64,000 nucleotides of DNA, from contig JAUPFP010000003.1 of NCBI GenBank assembly GCA_036925085.1, forward strand, positions 11,279,008 through 11,343,007. Direction: 5' to 3'. The translations under genes were made by a program, and so were the position numbers. This document shows positions 45,240 through 56,544 of the stretch, piece by piece (position 1 is the stretch's first letter; every line of letters begins with the position of its first letter). Source of the stretch: Brachycybe producta (taxonomy: Eukaryota > Arthropoda > Diplopoda > Playtdesmida > Andrognathidae). The notes below the pieces were generated by a model that was not told the DNA's origin, searched no databases, and worked only from the letters and a program-made list of their open reading frames with translations.

Positions 45240-45424
45240 GCTTGGTCCAGGTTTATAAAGAAGCAAACGAAAAACCCAAATGTGGTGCACCTAAGACGTC
45301 TCCAGCTTTGAAGCGAAAAGCCAGTGAGGAACCCAGAACATCAAGAAGATCTTCAGGTGAATTGATAACATCAGGGTTCAAGCGAACACTGAATCAAGAA
45401 CCGGATGATATCAAGCTAACTGAT
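45240..45424 (+). CDS. Exon-like segment A of an unknown gene
   Basis: Bounded by TTATCCAG on the left and GTAAGT on the right. It encodes about 61 residues rich in K, E, S and P (KRKASEEPRTSRRSSGE), ending DDIKLTD at a phase-0 junction. It would splice in frame to the segment at 49266. The sequence looks like a disordered nuclear protein linker. There is no start or further domain, so whether it belongs to a host gene is open. Confidence 0.35.
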
Positions 45425-45479
45425 GTAAGTAAACTTCAAGACTAGGGAAACAATAAAGATTCGTGACAATTGGACTATT

Positions 45480-47775
45480 CGCATTCTTGAGGAGCCTTAT
45501 AGATTCAATACAAAACTTGGAGTTAAGAATTGGGAAGTATATACCCTACAATGGGGGTGCACACACATTCTTTCCATAAAACTGAGAAATATAAATGCAA
45601 TTCTGAACATAAAAACTGATGACAATAAGTGTTTTTATGGTGTGTAATTGCACATTTACATCCAGTATCACGGACTGGTAATGCTAATAGAGTAAACTGT
45701 TATATACCATTTGAAAAAAAGTTAAACACTTCTATGCTAAAATACCCAGTTTCACTTAATCAAATTCCAAAATTTGAAGAGGTCAATAAACTTAAAATTA
45801 ATATTTTTGGTTATGTTAAGTATCAGTAAGTCTAAAGCTGAAAAATAAATTAATCTCCTGCTATACAATACTGTTTATTATTTAATACGTAATATAGGAA
45901 GACTACTAGGAGGAAATGGGCTCAACAAAACCCACTTTTGTCTATGACTTTGTCTAGGTTTCAAGGATGAGCATGTTTTGATTAACCATAAAGTAATGTG
46001 TGAAGTGCATAAACCAGCAAAAATCACTCTTCCTAATGAAAATGTTTGCATTCTAAAGTTTAATTATTTTAGTAAAATAATGGGATGTTCCTATGTGGTA
46101 TATTTTGATTTTGAAAGCATTCTTCATAAAGTAAGTGGCCCTAGACGAGGTCCAAGTAGTTCATACACACAAACAGTACACAATTATGAAGCATGTTCAT
46201 ACTCATGTCATTGTAGATTACAAGGGGCATATTGTTGACCATGACTGTAGAAGATCAAAAGACCCATCATATGACTTGATTTCTTTTGCAATGTCATAAC
46301 TAAGTGAATTGTTGAACTCATCAAAAATAAAAAAGTTGTGCATGAGTGAAACAGATGAAATAAATTTTAATAATGCAACAAACTGTTTTGCATGTAATGT
46401 TAAATGTGATGATTTTTTAACCGATAAAGTGAGAGATCATGATCATCATCTTCCTGGGAATAATTACAGAGGTGCAGCATGCATGAGATGCAATTCAAAA
46501 TTAAAAGACAGACTTACCATGTTTTGCACACTGCATATGCTCATATGATGAACACTTTATTATAAAAATTCTAGGACAAATTAAGACTAAGAAACACATT
46601 AACATAATGCTGTTGAACATGGAAAGATTTACTAGTTTTATTATTGATGATCTGTTTTTTTTTATAGTTATCAATTTTTATCAGTCCCATTGTCTACTTT
46701 AGCTAACAATTTGCCAAAAAAAAAATTTAAATGTATTTCTTGGTATTTCAAAGATCAAGAAAAAATAAATTTAACAACACAGAAGAGACACTTTCCCTAT
46801 GAGTATCTTGATAATCATTCAAAATTTGATGAAAAGAAAATTCCTGATAAGATTTGTTTCAACAATTCACTCAATGAAGACACTATTTCTGATAAGGATT
46901 ATGATCATGTTAAAAAAAGTATGGAAAACATTCAACTGTCAGACATTTGGTGATTATTTTGACATTTACTTACAAAGTGACTGTCTTATTCTAACTGATG
47001 TCTTTGAAAATTTTCGAAATTTATCCTATGAAAGTTTTGGTCTAGATCCTGCACACTATTTCAGATTACCTATGTATGCATGGTCAGCTGCACTTAAATA
47101 TACAGGGGTTCAATTAGGATTACTTACAGAATATGATATGCATTTATTTATTGAATATGGCATCCGAGGTGGGGTCTCAGTAGCTAGTCATCTGTATGCA
47201 AAAGCAAATAACCCATATTTGAATAACAATGAATATGACCCCAACAAGCCTCACTCTTATATTGCTTACTGGGACTATAATTCACTTTATGCAACTGTAA
47301 TGTGTGAAGCTATGCCTGTTGGAAATTTTCATTGGCTTGATAAGGATGAAATAGATACATCCAACATTGACTCTGTTTCTCCTGATGATGCTATGCGTTA
47401 AATTCTTGAAATTGATCTTGAGTATCCAGAACATTTACATGAAAGTCATAATGACTATCCACTTTGTCCTGAGCATCTTGATATAGATTATGACATGCTA
47501 TCACCTCACGCAAAGAAATTGTTAAATATTATGACAGAAAAAGTCATCAAGTCTAAAAAACTTGCACTAAATCTCTATAATAAGTCAAATTATGTTATCC
47601 ATGCAAGAAACCTTCAGTTATATCTCAGTCTTGGTATGAAATTAATTAAAATTGAAACCATACATAGATTTTAATATTTAAATGCGTAATCTTGCAAAAG
47701 ATGACTTTGATAATGCTGTTTTTGGAAAAACAATGGAAGATCATGGAAAAAACAACAACATGAGATTCGATGTCT
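45480..47775 (+). pseudogene. Protein-primed family B DNA polymerase (Polinton/Maverick type), broken
   Basis: Fragments in order on the + strand: NIKTDDNKCF then FLWCVIAHLHP and YPVSLNQIPKFEEVNKLKIN (45590-45829); YFDFESIL with the exonuclease Asp and Glu (46080-46130); a treble-clef-like FACNVKCDDF with KVRDHDHHLPGNNYRGAAC (46385-46490); SWYFKDQEKINLTTQK (46730); then the longest open part 46799-47401 with DIYLQSDCLILTDVFENFRN, LDPAHYFRLPMYAWSAALKY, YGIRGGVSVAS and the palm motif DYNSLYATVMCEAMP. The continuation 47404-47640 has IDLEYPEHLHESHNDYPL, and MRNLAKDDFDNAVFGKTMED is near 47680. Multiple shifts and stops; the second palm Asp motif (DTD) is lost. Such polymerases replicate self-synthesising transposons and related viruses. 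Confidence 0.8.
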
Positions 47776-47789
47776 TCTATCATATTTGG

Positions 47790-48020
47790 ATCTAAGACAT
47801 TTTTGGTGCTAGCACATGTGTTACTTTTTAGGACACTTTTTCCTAATTTTTCTCTGCCAAATATGATAACCAATAAGTAATTGACATATTTGCTGTAATC
47901 AGTGAGATGACATCGTGCAAGTTTGCATTCAGGAACTTTAACATTTTTTCCTATGAGTATGTGATGTGAGGGGCTTCCACTATTGCTGAAACTGAAGTCA
48001 TTATGTTTGATTGCATTCAA
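47790..48020 (-). pseudogene. BEN-domain-like segment
   Basis: The minus frame reads VPECKLARCHLTDYSKYVNY, then LLVIIFGREKLGKSVL, SNTCASTKNVLDPN and MIEDIESHV. The order (hydrophobic helix, LF-x-E-x-L, an S-rich loop, then LDP-x-x-x-x-I) fits the BEN DNA/chromatin-binding domain, though no profile was run. It converges on, and abuts, the 3' end of the DNA polymerase fragment. Upstream exons were not identified. Confidence 0.45.
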
Positions 48021-48024
48021 TTTT

Positions 48025-49260
48025 GATTTTAGATCCTCTTTTTTGTCTTTTCTGTTTTTTTTACCTTTTTTATAAGTAATTTTGTCTCATTTCTGTTCCT
48101 AATGTTTCTGTAGTATGCTGTTACTGGTAATCCTAGAAATACAAAACATTTTTAGTTATTGAAATATTACTTTGTCACTAATAACTTGGAAAAAAATTGC
48201 AGCAAAAACTCCTCAGCCATGTCATTGCCTAATCACAAGACCTGGCCAGTTTTTGATTTTCACCTTCTCTGCTACGGTGTCTGTTTTCTAGTCATCTCTT
48301 AAAGAGACTATTTCCTCTAGAAATTTTAACCTGTTGATTTTTCTACTAAACTCTCAATAACATACTTGGTTGATGTCACAAACGGTCTGTTATTTAGACA
48401 GTTATTACGTTAGGTTGGTTCTGTAATGAATTCATTGCCAGTATAGTGAACCAATACAATAGAGTGGTTCTTTTCTTTGGGACTTCATACCATGAATGAG
48501 TATCGATTAAAATTGGTACTAAAATGTTTGCTCCCTAGATGTAGTTTTGCTTCAATTTTTATGGAGCCTGCAGTTTTGAGAAATTTTTTGTTGCATTGGT
48601 GAAAGTTGTATCGGTCAGTTTTAAAGTTATCCGCTTATGCACGATGCATTTTAAACAATAAAATCTGGACAGCTTTTGGTTTAACTGCTGGCAAGCTATT
48701 TATATATTTTTCCAACTTTTCATTTTCTGCTTTCGGAATATATTTATATGCTTTATCGTTGCTTATACGAGCCACCCTTTTCTTCTGAACATGCCAACAA
48801 CAATTATTGTGTAATTGAAACAGGTATTCATGCTTCAAACATTAGGAAGGAACTGACTTCAAACATGGCCAGTGTTGCCAACTCCTCAGAAAAAATTTGT
48901 TTTTAGAATTGTGAGATTATTGAATAAAATTAAATACAACCTAATACAAAAAAATATGATGCCCATACATAGTGGACTCTGGCATGTGTATGCACATGTA
49001 CACACATGCATGCAAATGTATGCACATGTGCATTGTGCACAGTGCAGAATTGCACTACAGACCAAGGCTCAAGAGCTGCCCTAAACACTCTGTTAGAAAA
49101 TGAGCAAAGGGATTTCCCACCAGGAGTCCATGGCATGTAACAGGTATTGAGTCGGGACCACAGAGGCAGTTGTAGGAGAGAAGAACTCATTTCTTCACTA
49201 ATGGGTAATCTGCACCATCATTATTCCTGATAGAACTTCATTAAAAATTAGTGTTTACAT
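48025..49260. other. Non-coding stretch
   Basis: No supported gene. It includes a 58-base alternating purine-pyrimidine tract (48983-49040). The short minus frame 48838-48635 has no recognised domain. Confidence 0.35.
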
Positions 49261-49265
49261 TTCAG

Positions 49266-49364
49266 GTGAAGATACAAGCAGCAAAAAAACTTCCTGCAAA
49301 AAAACCCAATAGTGATGAGAGAGATGATGACCCTTCAGATGACGACTTCCAAACAACTAAAACA
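49266..49364 (+). CDS. Exon-like segment B of an unknown gene
   Basis: Preceded by TACATTTCAG and followed by GTAACT. 33 codons, basic then acidic (KIQAAKKLPAKKP, then ERDDDPSDDDF). It would join in phase 0 to the segment at 45240-45424, across the polymerase and BEN-like sequences. It is immediately followed by a truncated env-bearing retroelement at about 49426. Confidence 0.35.
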
Positions 49365-50464
49365 GTAACTCACTTAGCTAATTGGTTATTATGATGCAGC
49401 AATAATAACATGGAACTTAGGCATCATACCATTATTTAGGCATTTGTACATTTCATCACATCCAGTTTCAACTTCTCTCTGAATAAGTCTGAAACCAGTT
49501 GCAGACTCGCTGCATTCATTAGGTACTACAATTTTAGTAGACCATTTCTTAATGCATTCTTTGCATTCGTGCTTTGCGCAAATTTTGCTTGACTACTTAA
49601 ATGAATCCTCTGGAGTTACATGGCACACTTTTTTTCCATTCTTCCATCGGCATACGTGGACTTCGTAGAGATTGTGTTCACACTCCGATAAGACATAGCA
49701 TGAGTATCCACTTCAAGTGCTTCCTGTAAAGATACTAAACATTGTTTTTCTTGTGTTCTGCCTTTAACACAGACAAAAATTTAAAAACTTAAAATTTTTA
49801 TCAAACATGTTTTCTTGCCATTCTGGTTGAGCAGTTTCTACTGCTTTTTGAGAAATGGAGGGACCTGCTTCTGCCTCTTCACTTTGATACTGATAGTAGT
49901 AGTAGTAGTAGGGATAAGGAAAACCTCAACTTAGCACAATTATGAGATAAATTGAAATTTACCATGATGAGAGGAAACCAACAAGTTCAAAGTCCTCAAT
50001 GGCTTCTGACTCTGGTACTGCTAAGGGTGCTTCTTCTACAGTGAAAGGTTTACTAACCCTTGTTCTTGGTTGCAATGAGATGTTTGTCTGGAGGACCTGG
50101 GCTTCTTAGACTGTAACCATGGCTTTTGGGTACAGACATTGAATGCCGTATAGTTCCCATTGGCTTTTTAGGCACCAATGGTATATAGTTTGTAACACTG
50201 TCCTCATTTTCTTCATTTTCGGAAGAACTTTTGGTGTCTCTTTTGGAAACGTTATCTTGGTTCTTTGTCCCATTTTCTATTTGCTCTCCTGGTTGCTCCT
50301 ATGGATTATTTCTTTTTACTACTTTCAACCATTCTTCATGCACAATTTGCACATCTTTAAGTTTATACTGATGCTGTATCTTGAAATTAACAATAGATGT
50401 CTTTTCAAGAACCTGTGGTACCTGTGGCACATATAAATAAACACGGTCTCCTTCTTGGATACCT

Positions 50465-51240
50465 TTATTTTTTCTTGTTTTGCTTGGTATTAGATTTTCT
50501 TATCAGCCGATTCTGCCAAACATGTATCTTCTGCAATCTACATGTCAAGACTTTTGTATAGTCGTCAACATTATAAACTGGTTTTGCTTCCTGTGTAATT
50601 AATTCAAAAGGTAGACTCATAACTTTACCAAACAATAAGAAGTAGAATGTTTGCCTTATACTAGAATGAACAGCACTTCTAAATGCCATTAAAACCAGAG
50701 GAAGTTTCACATCCCAGTTTCTCTGATTGTTGTCAACATAATGTAACAGCAGTGTAGTTAATGTTCAGTTGAATCTTTCAACCAGTCCATCTGTTTGTGG
50801 ATGATATGCATTAGTAAATATTTTCCTAATACCAGAAATATCACAGTTTTTCATCAAGTTTGATGTAAAATTTGAACCTTTGTCAGTTATCAATTCTTTT
50901 GGACATCCATATCTTGCAAAGACTTTTCTTGTTAATATACTAGCAATGGTTTCTGCAGTTTGATCCAATAATGCAAATGCTTATGGGTACCTTGTAAGGT
51001 AATCACACACAACAGCAATGTACTTATTTCCGTTTTGGTTAGTAGGAAGTGGACCCAAAATGTCAAGTGGTTTTGAAGGAGGTGAAAATTTTTTTAATGG
51101 ACTTTTACCTTGAGGTATTTTCTTTTGTTGACATGACACATGCATCATAATAGTTTTTTACATCTTTCTTCAGATTTTTCCAAAAGAACTGTTCTTCTAC
51201 CTTGGTAGTTCTTTGTTCCCAAATGACCAGAAACAACATT
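50465..51240 (-). pseudogene. Env-element integrase, copy 2 fragments
   Basis: Open pieces 50968-50765 (LTRKVFARYGCPKELITDKG with the second catalytic Asp, then HPQTDGLVERFN with the Glu) and 50710-50465 match copy 1 (57647-56545) closely. Upstream zinc-finger remnants lie at 51060-51240. Multiple small indels. Confidence 0.75.
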
Positions 51241-51259
51241 ATTGTGACACATTTAGAGA

Positions 51260-51951
51260 ATATAGGTTCTTTTATTAACTTTCTATTTGTACCTTTTAAT
51301 TTTTCTTCTATTTTTTAATTTTGTCCTTGTCTTTTTTAACATTTTCTTTCTTGTCCTCATTTGTTTCTAAGACATTTAGACTAAACCGATTTCCTGTTAA
51401 TTTTTCATTCTCTTCATCTGCTAGAATAATTTTAATTGTTTTCTCTAGATCTCCCGAATTTTGAGACAAAATAAAATGTTTAATGCGGGGTGTCAGACCT
51501 TTAATGATCTAGGTTTGAACCATACCATCGCGAATGATAATTTGGTCTTCTCAAGTGGTCTTCAAGAGTTCTCCCTCTGGAAATAAACTCTATTGCTGAC
51601 TTGGTTTTGATCTGTTTCACTTCCAGAAACTTTTGCATTGTTATAAGTTTTGGCTCTACTGGCTCAAAACATTGAATAATCAATGCCTTCAATTCTGTTA
51701 GTGCAGTGATATTCCTGACTTGAGGATGATCCCGGAAGAATTCAGGGTACTAACATGAGTTCAGGATCATTATCAAAATTTCTGAACTCCAAAACTTGGC
51801 TGATGTAGAGCTTGCTTGAGGTGCCGTTCATGATTCCACACCAGTTACAATCTCTCACAGGATCTTTATGCCAGTGCTCTTGTATGAAGTGTCTAATTGT
51901 TGCATACCCCTCATCTCTAATATGGGTTTCTACTGTTTCCCACTCACTCAT
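51260..51951 (-). pseudogene. Env-element Gag, copy 2
   Basis: The frame starts MSEWETVETHIRDEGYATIR at 51951. After a break near 51742 it continues with PEFFRDHPQVRNIT, then KALIIQCFEPVEPKLITMQK and RGRTLEDHLR (51692-51501), and, after another break, FILSQNSGDLEKTIKIILAD. It lies directly after the leader and primer-binding site, the position of Gag, and is helical and charged like a capsid. Zinc knuckles were not seen. This part is missing from copy 1. Confidence 0.55.
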
Positions 51952-52280
51952 TTTTTTTGTTTTTTTGTGTTTTTGTTGGTTGAAACAAATGTCCTCTGCC
52001 CCCTCTGTATTTTTGTGTGATTTCTTTTATTTCTGTTCTTAATCAATTTGTGTTTTGATCCTTTCATGAGACAGAGACGTTGAAGTTGTTATGGGTTGTC
52101 CCGGTAATACAACTGAAACCCACCCTCAAAATATACAACAAAAACTTTATTTATGTTTGTAGGGAGTAGTATTTTGTCCATGCACACTATGTATCAGTTG
52201 AAGTATTCAATCCTCCAAAGCATAATGATAAACCAGAGAAAACTTTGTTTTTAATAATAATAAATTAAATTAAATTAAAT

Positions 52281-52296
52281 CCTGTTCGCAGCGCCA
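52281..52296 (-). promoter_or_regulatory. Primer-binding site of the env element, copy 2
   Basis: Minus-strand TGGCGCTGCGAACAGG lies three bases after the LTR terminus TAACA. It starts with TGGCGC as in many gypsy elements. The pairing tRNA was not identified. Confidence 0.65.
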
Positions 52297-52299
52297 CTT

Positions 52300-53271
52300 T
52301 GTTAGTTCCTGCTCGAGTGTAGCAGGAATAACAGGTGTTAATTCCTGCCCAAGTGTAGCAGGAATAACAGGGTTTGTTTTGTGTTCTTGAAGCTAATGAA
52401 AGCTTGTATTAAAAAAAATGAACATGAGACTTTTTAAAGACAACAAATGTAAAATTTAATGTTTATCCCCCCAAAACTTATATTTAGTTAAATTAGTAAT
52501 AGTGAAAAATGTGTTTTTTCTTCCCTGTCCATGATGGTTCCAGGCAGCAGCAATCCTGGGCACTTCTATGGCACTCCTATGGCACTCTCTTCTCTTAACT
52601 CTTTTTTGGTATCCTGTCTCCCCCTTCCACTGTTACGTTTCGTTTTGTTTCTCGAAAAAAAATCCTCTATTTTTCGCTTGCGCACAAGGTTTTATTTCTC
52701 TTGTGGTTTTTTGCCGTGTGCAACATAGGTGCCGTGTGCACCTTATTTGCATATGCATAATTTGCACTTTACGGTAAGATGTTGTATTTTGATAATGCTC
52801 TTTAACCTTTTGCAATAGAAGTTTCATTTGAAAATGTAAACTCATTTTATTCGTATTGGAAGTTCTGTCAATGTATTGTAAATTGATGATCGTCTAATGT
52901 GCTAATGTTTATACAAAACTGGCATTAATAGCTTGTTGTCCATTAGAGATGATAATTTAGCTTCGCCATTTTGTATAGTGCACAAGTCGACATTGACAGT
53001 AACGAAAATGGTTTCTTAGCTGTAAATCTCTTTTTCATCTTTTTTGTTTTGACAAATAAAAAGAAATACACTTTCAGTTATTTTTAAACATGAGTTAATT
53101 GCAAATTTGGCTGAATGCCACGAAGATACAAGTCAATTGTTTGTTATTGCCTTGTGATTTGCATTTGGTTTTTCTCATTTGTGGATTATTCTGTGCCATG
53201 ACTGCCTGGACATCTTGACTTCCCTCTACAAGGTAAGTGTCTTGTCAGGTGTGTCATCTACACATCTGACA
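52300..53271 (-). repeat. Central LTR shared by env-element copies 1 and 2
   Basis: 972 bp, beginning TGTTAGTTCCTGC and ending CATCTGACA (inverted ends). On one side is the primer-binding site and gag of copy 2. On the other are a polypurine-like tract and the env genes of copy 1. It thus serves as 5' LTR for one and 3' LTR for the other. A short duplication (CGAGTGTAGCAGGAATAACA form) is present near its start. It carries an ATTTGCAT octamer at 52745-52752. Confidence 0.8.
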
Positions 53272-53575
53272 TTCCTCCGCCCTGAATTTTTCATCTACTT
53301 CCTAATGAAGAAATGTATTGGGTAATACGGGTTAGGTTATGTTAATAACATGTCATAAATGTACATAAAATATAGTTTGCATAAGTATATGTGATGCAAT
53401 AATTTTACCTTGGTTACATAAACATTCAAGATATAGTATTAAACACTCAATATAAGATTGTCGTAAATAAATTTGAATTCAAATCAGTTCAGTGTTCAAG
53501 AATCACACAACACACAAGTTCTGCACTGTTTCGTCACCATCGTTCTTTGTTTCATTTTCCTGGAACCACATTTTA

Positions 53576-55157
53576 TCACGTTCGCAAAATGCTGAGTCCA
53601 CAAGAGAATAGATAACATGTCACAAAGATCAGTCCAATAACAATCAATGGGGTGTAAAGAGCTGTTCCCACTCCACTGAAGATATCACTGAACAGTTTAG
53701 TAATCACAAAATCTTCCCCTGATGCAAAGTTTGCATTGGACACGACGCGCGAACCATTTAATTGTTGCAGTTTGATGTGAGGATCCTCAAAACATTCTTT
53801 GAAGGATTCACAGGATATTCCGGCTCTTGATGCTAGACACAGTTTATCGTGCAGACACTTCTGACTCAATTTGAGCTGAATCTCGAATTCTTGCAGTTTT
53901 GTCGTAAGCGTTATAGACCGCGTTGACATGGGTACTTTTTTCAAATGTTACTAGCACTTCACCTGGGAGACAGGTGCTGTAAGCTTCGATAACAATTGTA
54001 GCCATTATAGCACATGAGGAACAACCATGATATGATACAATTTTTTGTAACCTTGGGCAAACTTTTATAGTATTTATTACAACATTCAGATTTTCAACAT
54101 TCAAAAACACAACTGCTGGGCTGGAACGAATCACTGTCGATTTTAACTGATTTTCTTCATCGAAGTACATTTTATGGTTATATGTTGCTAATGTCAATAA
54201 ATTTTGCTTGTTTTGAATCATCAGTTCTAAATATGACTGTTGTTTTGTACATGACATGCGTTTTTCATAAAAATCACATTTTACCATACGATAATCAAAT
54301 ATGAAAGTACTAGGTATTGCTTCTCCTGATTGCACATCTCCTATTTGACCTCGTAATGGTCTCTGAACCTCTGCAGCTGTTTCTAAATAGACTTTTTGCA
54401 AATGACCATATCTTACTATTAAGTGTTTTGCCAAGATGTCAGTTGGCTGGTCAAATGTACCAAGGACTTCTAAGTGAAAAACACCAGGAACATCCTTCAT
54501 TGCCTTTACTCTATATTCAGTCTCAGTTCCATTGTTTTTAAATTTTAAACGGATTACTGGTTGACAACTCTTTCCTACTGATTTCTTTACTTCGAAAGTT
54601 TGATAATAGACAGGTTTGAGGTACCATCTGTAATGATGACAGGGTTGGTGTCGTAAGAAACATAAACTCCATGAGTCACCTGCAAAACAGTTCATTACTC
54701 CACTCCAATCTAGGGATTCTTTGGTTATTGTTTCAAAGTGATAATCAGGGTGGCAATGTTCACCCCATCCACAATAAGCATTCTGCGGACAGGCTACTTG
54801 ATTTATTGTATGCAATTTTGTAATAAATGTGTAATACATTTGTTGGGTAGCCCAATTACATTCTACAGAGTCAAATACAATTTCTAACCCAGCAACATAT
54901 GTATCTTGATGATCGGTAAACCATAAGCGTGCTATGTATTCCAAATTAGACAGTGTCAATTCGAATGAAGTGGCTAGAGAGCATTTCTTTCCAAAATTGG
55001 TTTCTTGGCATTCTGTAATACTGGACTTAATCAGTTTATGTTCCGTACACCTGGCCATAGTGACAGAAAACAAACTAAGTAATAATCCACCAATAACAAT
55101 TATTGTTAAAAGATTTTGATTAATTTGGTTGTTTCGATGAATGGTAATTTGTTCCAA
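53576..55157 (-). CDS. Env-element glycoprotein 2: class II (phlebovirus Gc-like) fusion protein, frameshifted
   Basis: The longest frame (55157-53844, 437 residues) begins with a hydrophobic signal/anchor at about residues 16-36, then a Cys-rich ectodomain. The Cys pattern, in particular YCGWGEHC followed by CFAGDSWSLCFLRHQPC, resembles the fusion-loop region of phlebovirus Gc proteins. A second region has GCSSCAIMATIV. The frame then runs out without a membrane anchor. An overlapping frame (53944-53576) supplies a Cys-containing stem and a C-terminal membrane segment (LIVIGLIFVTCYLF). The two registers meet at an A6 run near 53940, so one base was probably lost or gained. Such proteins would mediate membrane fusion of enveloped particles. 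This copy is probably inactive. Confidence 0.6.
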
Positions 55158-55178
55158 TCTGTGAAACTGATTTTGTAC

Positions 55179-56261
55179 TTAGTTTGCTTGTTCTTTCACT
55201 TTGTGCCCACTAGCCACTCCAATGACCATTATAATACGTAAACATCGCTTACATGTTTTGTACATTACAATGATAAACCATACAATCCATTTCAACAAAT
55301 CCCACAAATTTTTGAAAACAACTTTGATGTATATGATTACAACACTTGTCAAAATAATAAGAATGATGACAATGCCATATGACAAGTAAACTGGCATGCA
55401 ATTTAGATTGTATACAAACTCTAAACATATAACACATCGGATTCTGTGACATACACTTTTTCCTTCTACATGAAAACGACCTTCTACTATGCTACCATTC
55501 ATTGTTATGAATATAACATGCAGAATGCCTGAATCCATTCCCAGTTCTGGTGATACTATAATTTGTTTGTTTTTCCCCACATGGAAGCTATGTTCGACTC
55601 CATCTTTTCTAAGAATGATTGAGCCAACAGTATTGACTGTTATTACTGGGTCATTGAATTTGATGAAGTTTTTACCGTCATCAACTTCAAATTGCTCTTG
55701 TGCAAGTAATTTTCGCCGTATATTTCGCTTTAATAACTGACCATTTGTTTTACGCATAGCATCTGACACATTGAAATAGCATTTGCGAAAAGATACCATT
55801 TCAAAGTTTTCTTGCTCTTTTTCATTTTCGTCAACATGCACAAATTTTGTATCCGCTTTTACTATGTCACAATGGCAATTTTTTCTTTTTTTTGCACATT
55901 GTTTAGTTTTGTTACAATAAGTAGTTGTGCCAGAACATGTACTGTTTACGCATGTACAGGGCATCATATCATTATTTAGGCATTTGTACATTTCATCACG
56001 TCCAGTTTCAACTTCTTTCTGAATAAGTCTGAAACCAGTTACAGGCTCGCTGCCTTCATTCGGTACTACAATTTCAGTAGACCATTTCTTAATGCATTCT
56101 TTGCATTTGTGCTTTGCGCAAATTTTGCTTGAATACTTAAATGGATCCTCTGGAGTTACGACATGGCACACCCTTTTTCCATTCTTCGATCGGCATAGGT
56201 GGACTTCGTAAAGAGATTGTGTCCACACTCCGATAAGACATAACATGAGTATCCACTTCAA
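55179..56261 (-). CDS. Env-element glycoprotein 1: secreted/membrane, Gn-like by position
   Basis: An intact 360-residue frame. There is a signal peptide at residues 1-17 (WILMLCLIGVW), then a Cys-rich ectodomain with CAKHKCKECIKKW and several CxC pairs, N-x-S/T sites (NST, NKT, NVS, NGS), and a basic cluster RNIRRKLL that could be cleaved by a furin-like protease. Near the C-terminus are two hydrophobic segments (about 293-316 and 327-343) followed by a basic tail. It ends 21 bases before glycoprotein 2 starts. Position and topology suggest the attachment/chaperone partner of a Gc-like protein; sequence similarity to any Gn family is not evident by eye. Confidence 0.6.
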   Translation of the reverse strand: MKWILMLCLIGVWTQSLYEVHLCRSKNGKRVCHVVTPEDPFKYSSKICAKHKCKECIKKWSTEIVVPNEGSEPVTGFRLIQKEVETGRDEMYKCLNNDMMPCTCVNSTCSGTTTYCNKTKQCAKKRKNCHCDIVKADTKFVHVDENEKEQENFEMVSFRKCYFNVSDAMRKTNGQLLKRNIRRKLLAQEQFEVDDGKNFIKFNDPVITVNTVGSIILRKDGVEHSFHVGKNKQIIVSPELGMDSGILHVIFITMNGSIVEGRFHVEGKSVCHRIRCVICLEFVYNLNCMPVYLSYGIVIILIILTSVVIIYIKVVFKNLWDLLKWIVWFIIVMYKTCKRCLRIIMVIGVASGHKVKEQAN

Positions 56262-56279
56262 GTACTTCCTGTAAAGATA

Positions 56280-56483
56280 CTAAACATTTTTTCTCCTGTG
56301 CTCTGCCTCTAACACAGACAAGTATCTATCCATTCTATCTAAAATTTTATCAAATACATTCCCTTGCTGTTCTGGTTGAGCAGTTTCTACTGCTTCTTGA
56401 GAAACTGAGGGACCTGCTTCTGCCTCTTCACAGTGACTTTGTTGGGAACCTTGTTGGTTTCCTCTCATCATGGCAGATTTCAA
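56280..56483 (-). CDS. Short acidic frame upstream of the glycoproteins
   Basis: 67 residues, MKSAMMRGNQQGSQQSH at the start, then a Glu/Gln-rich stretch and ILDRMDRYLSVLEAEHR, a potential amphipathic helix. It sits between integrase and glycoprotein 1, overlapping neither, and is kept in degraded form in copy 2 (49800-49960). Function unknown; it could be the N-terminal exon of a spliced env mRNA. Confidence 0.35.
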   Translation of the reverse strand: MKSAMMRGNQQGSQQSHCEEAEAGPSVSQEAVETAQPEQQGNVFDKILDRMDRYLSVLEAEHRRKNV

Positions 56484-56544
56484 TTTAGCTCGTAATCGTG
56501 CTAAGCTTATGTTTTCTTCATCATTACTACTACTACTATCAGTA

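Larger units (their letters stand above)
49426..52299 (-). mobile_element. Env-element copy 2: deleted internal region
   Basis: Transcribed right to left from the shared LTR (52300-53271): primer-binding site 52281-52296, gag 51951-51260, then a deletion that joins gag to the RNase H/integrase zinc-finger region near 51260, integrase core fragments 51240-50465, integrase tail to about 49960, and the start of the first glycoprotein gene (49800-49426), where it is cut off beside exon-like segment B. Similarity to copy 1 is high throughout (compare 49426-49800 with 55967-56300). All frames carry several breaks. Confidence 0.8.
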
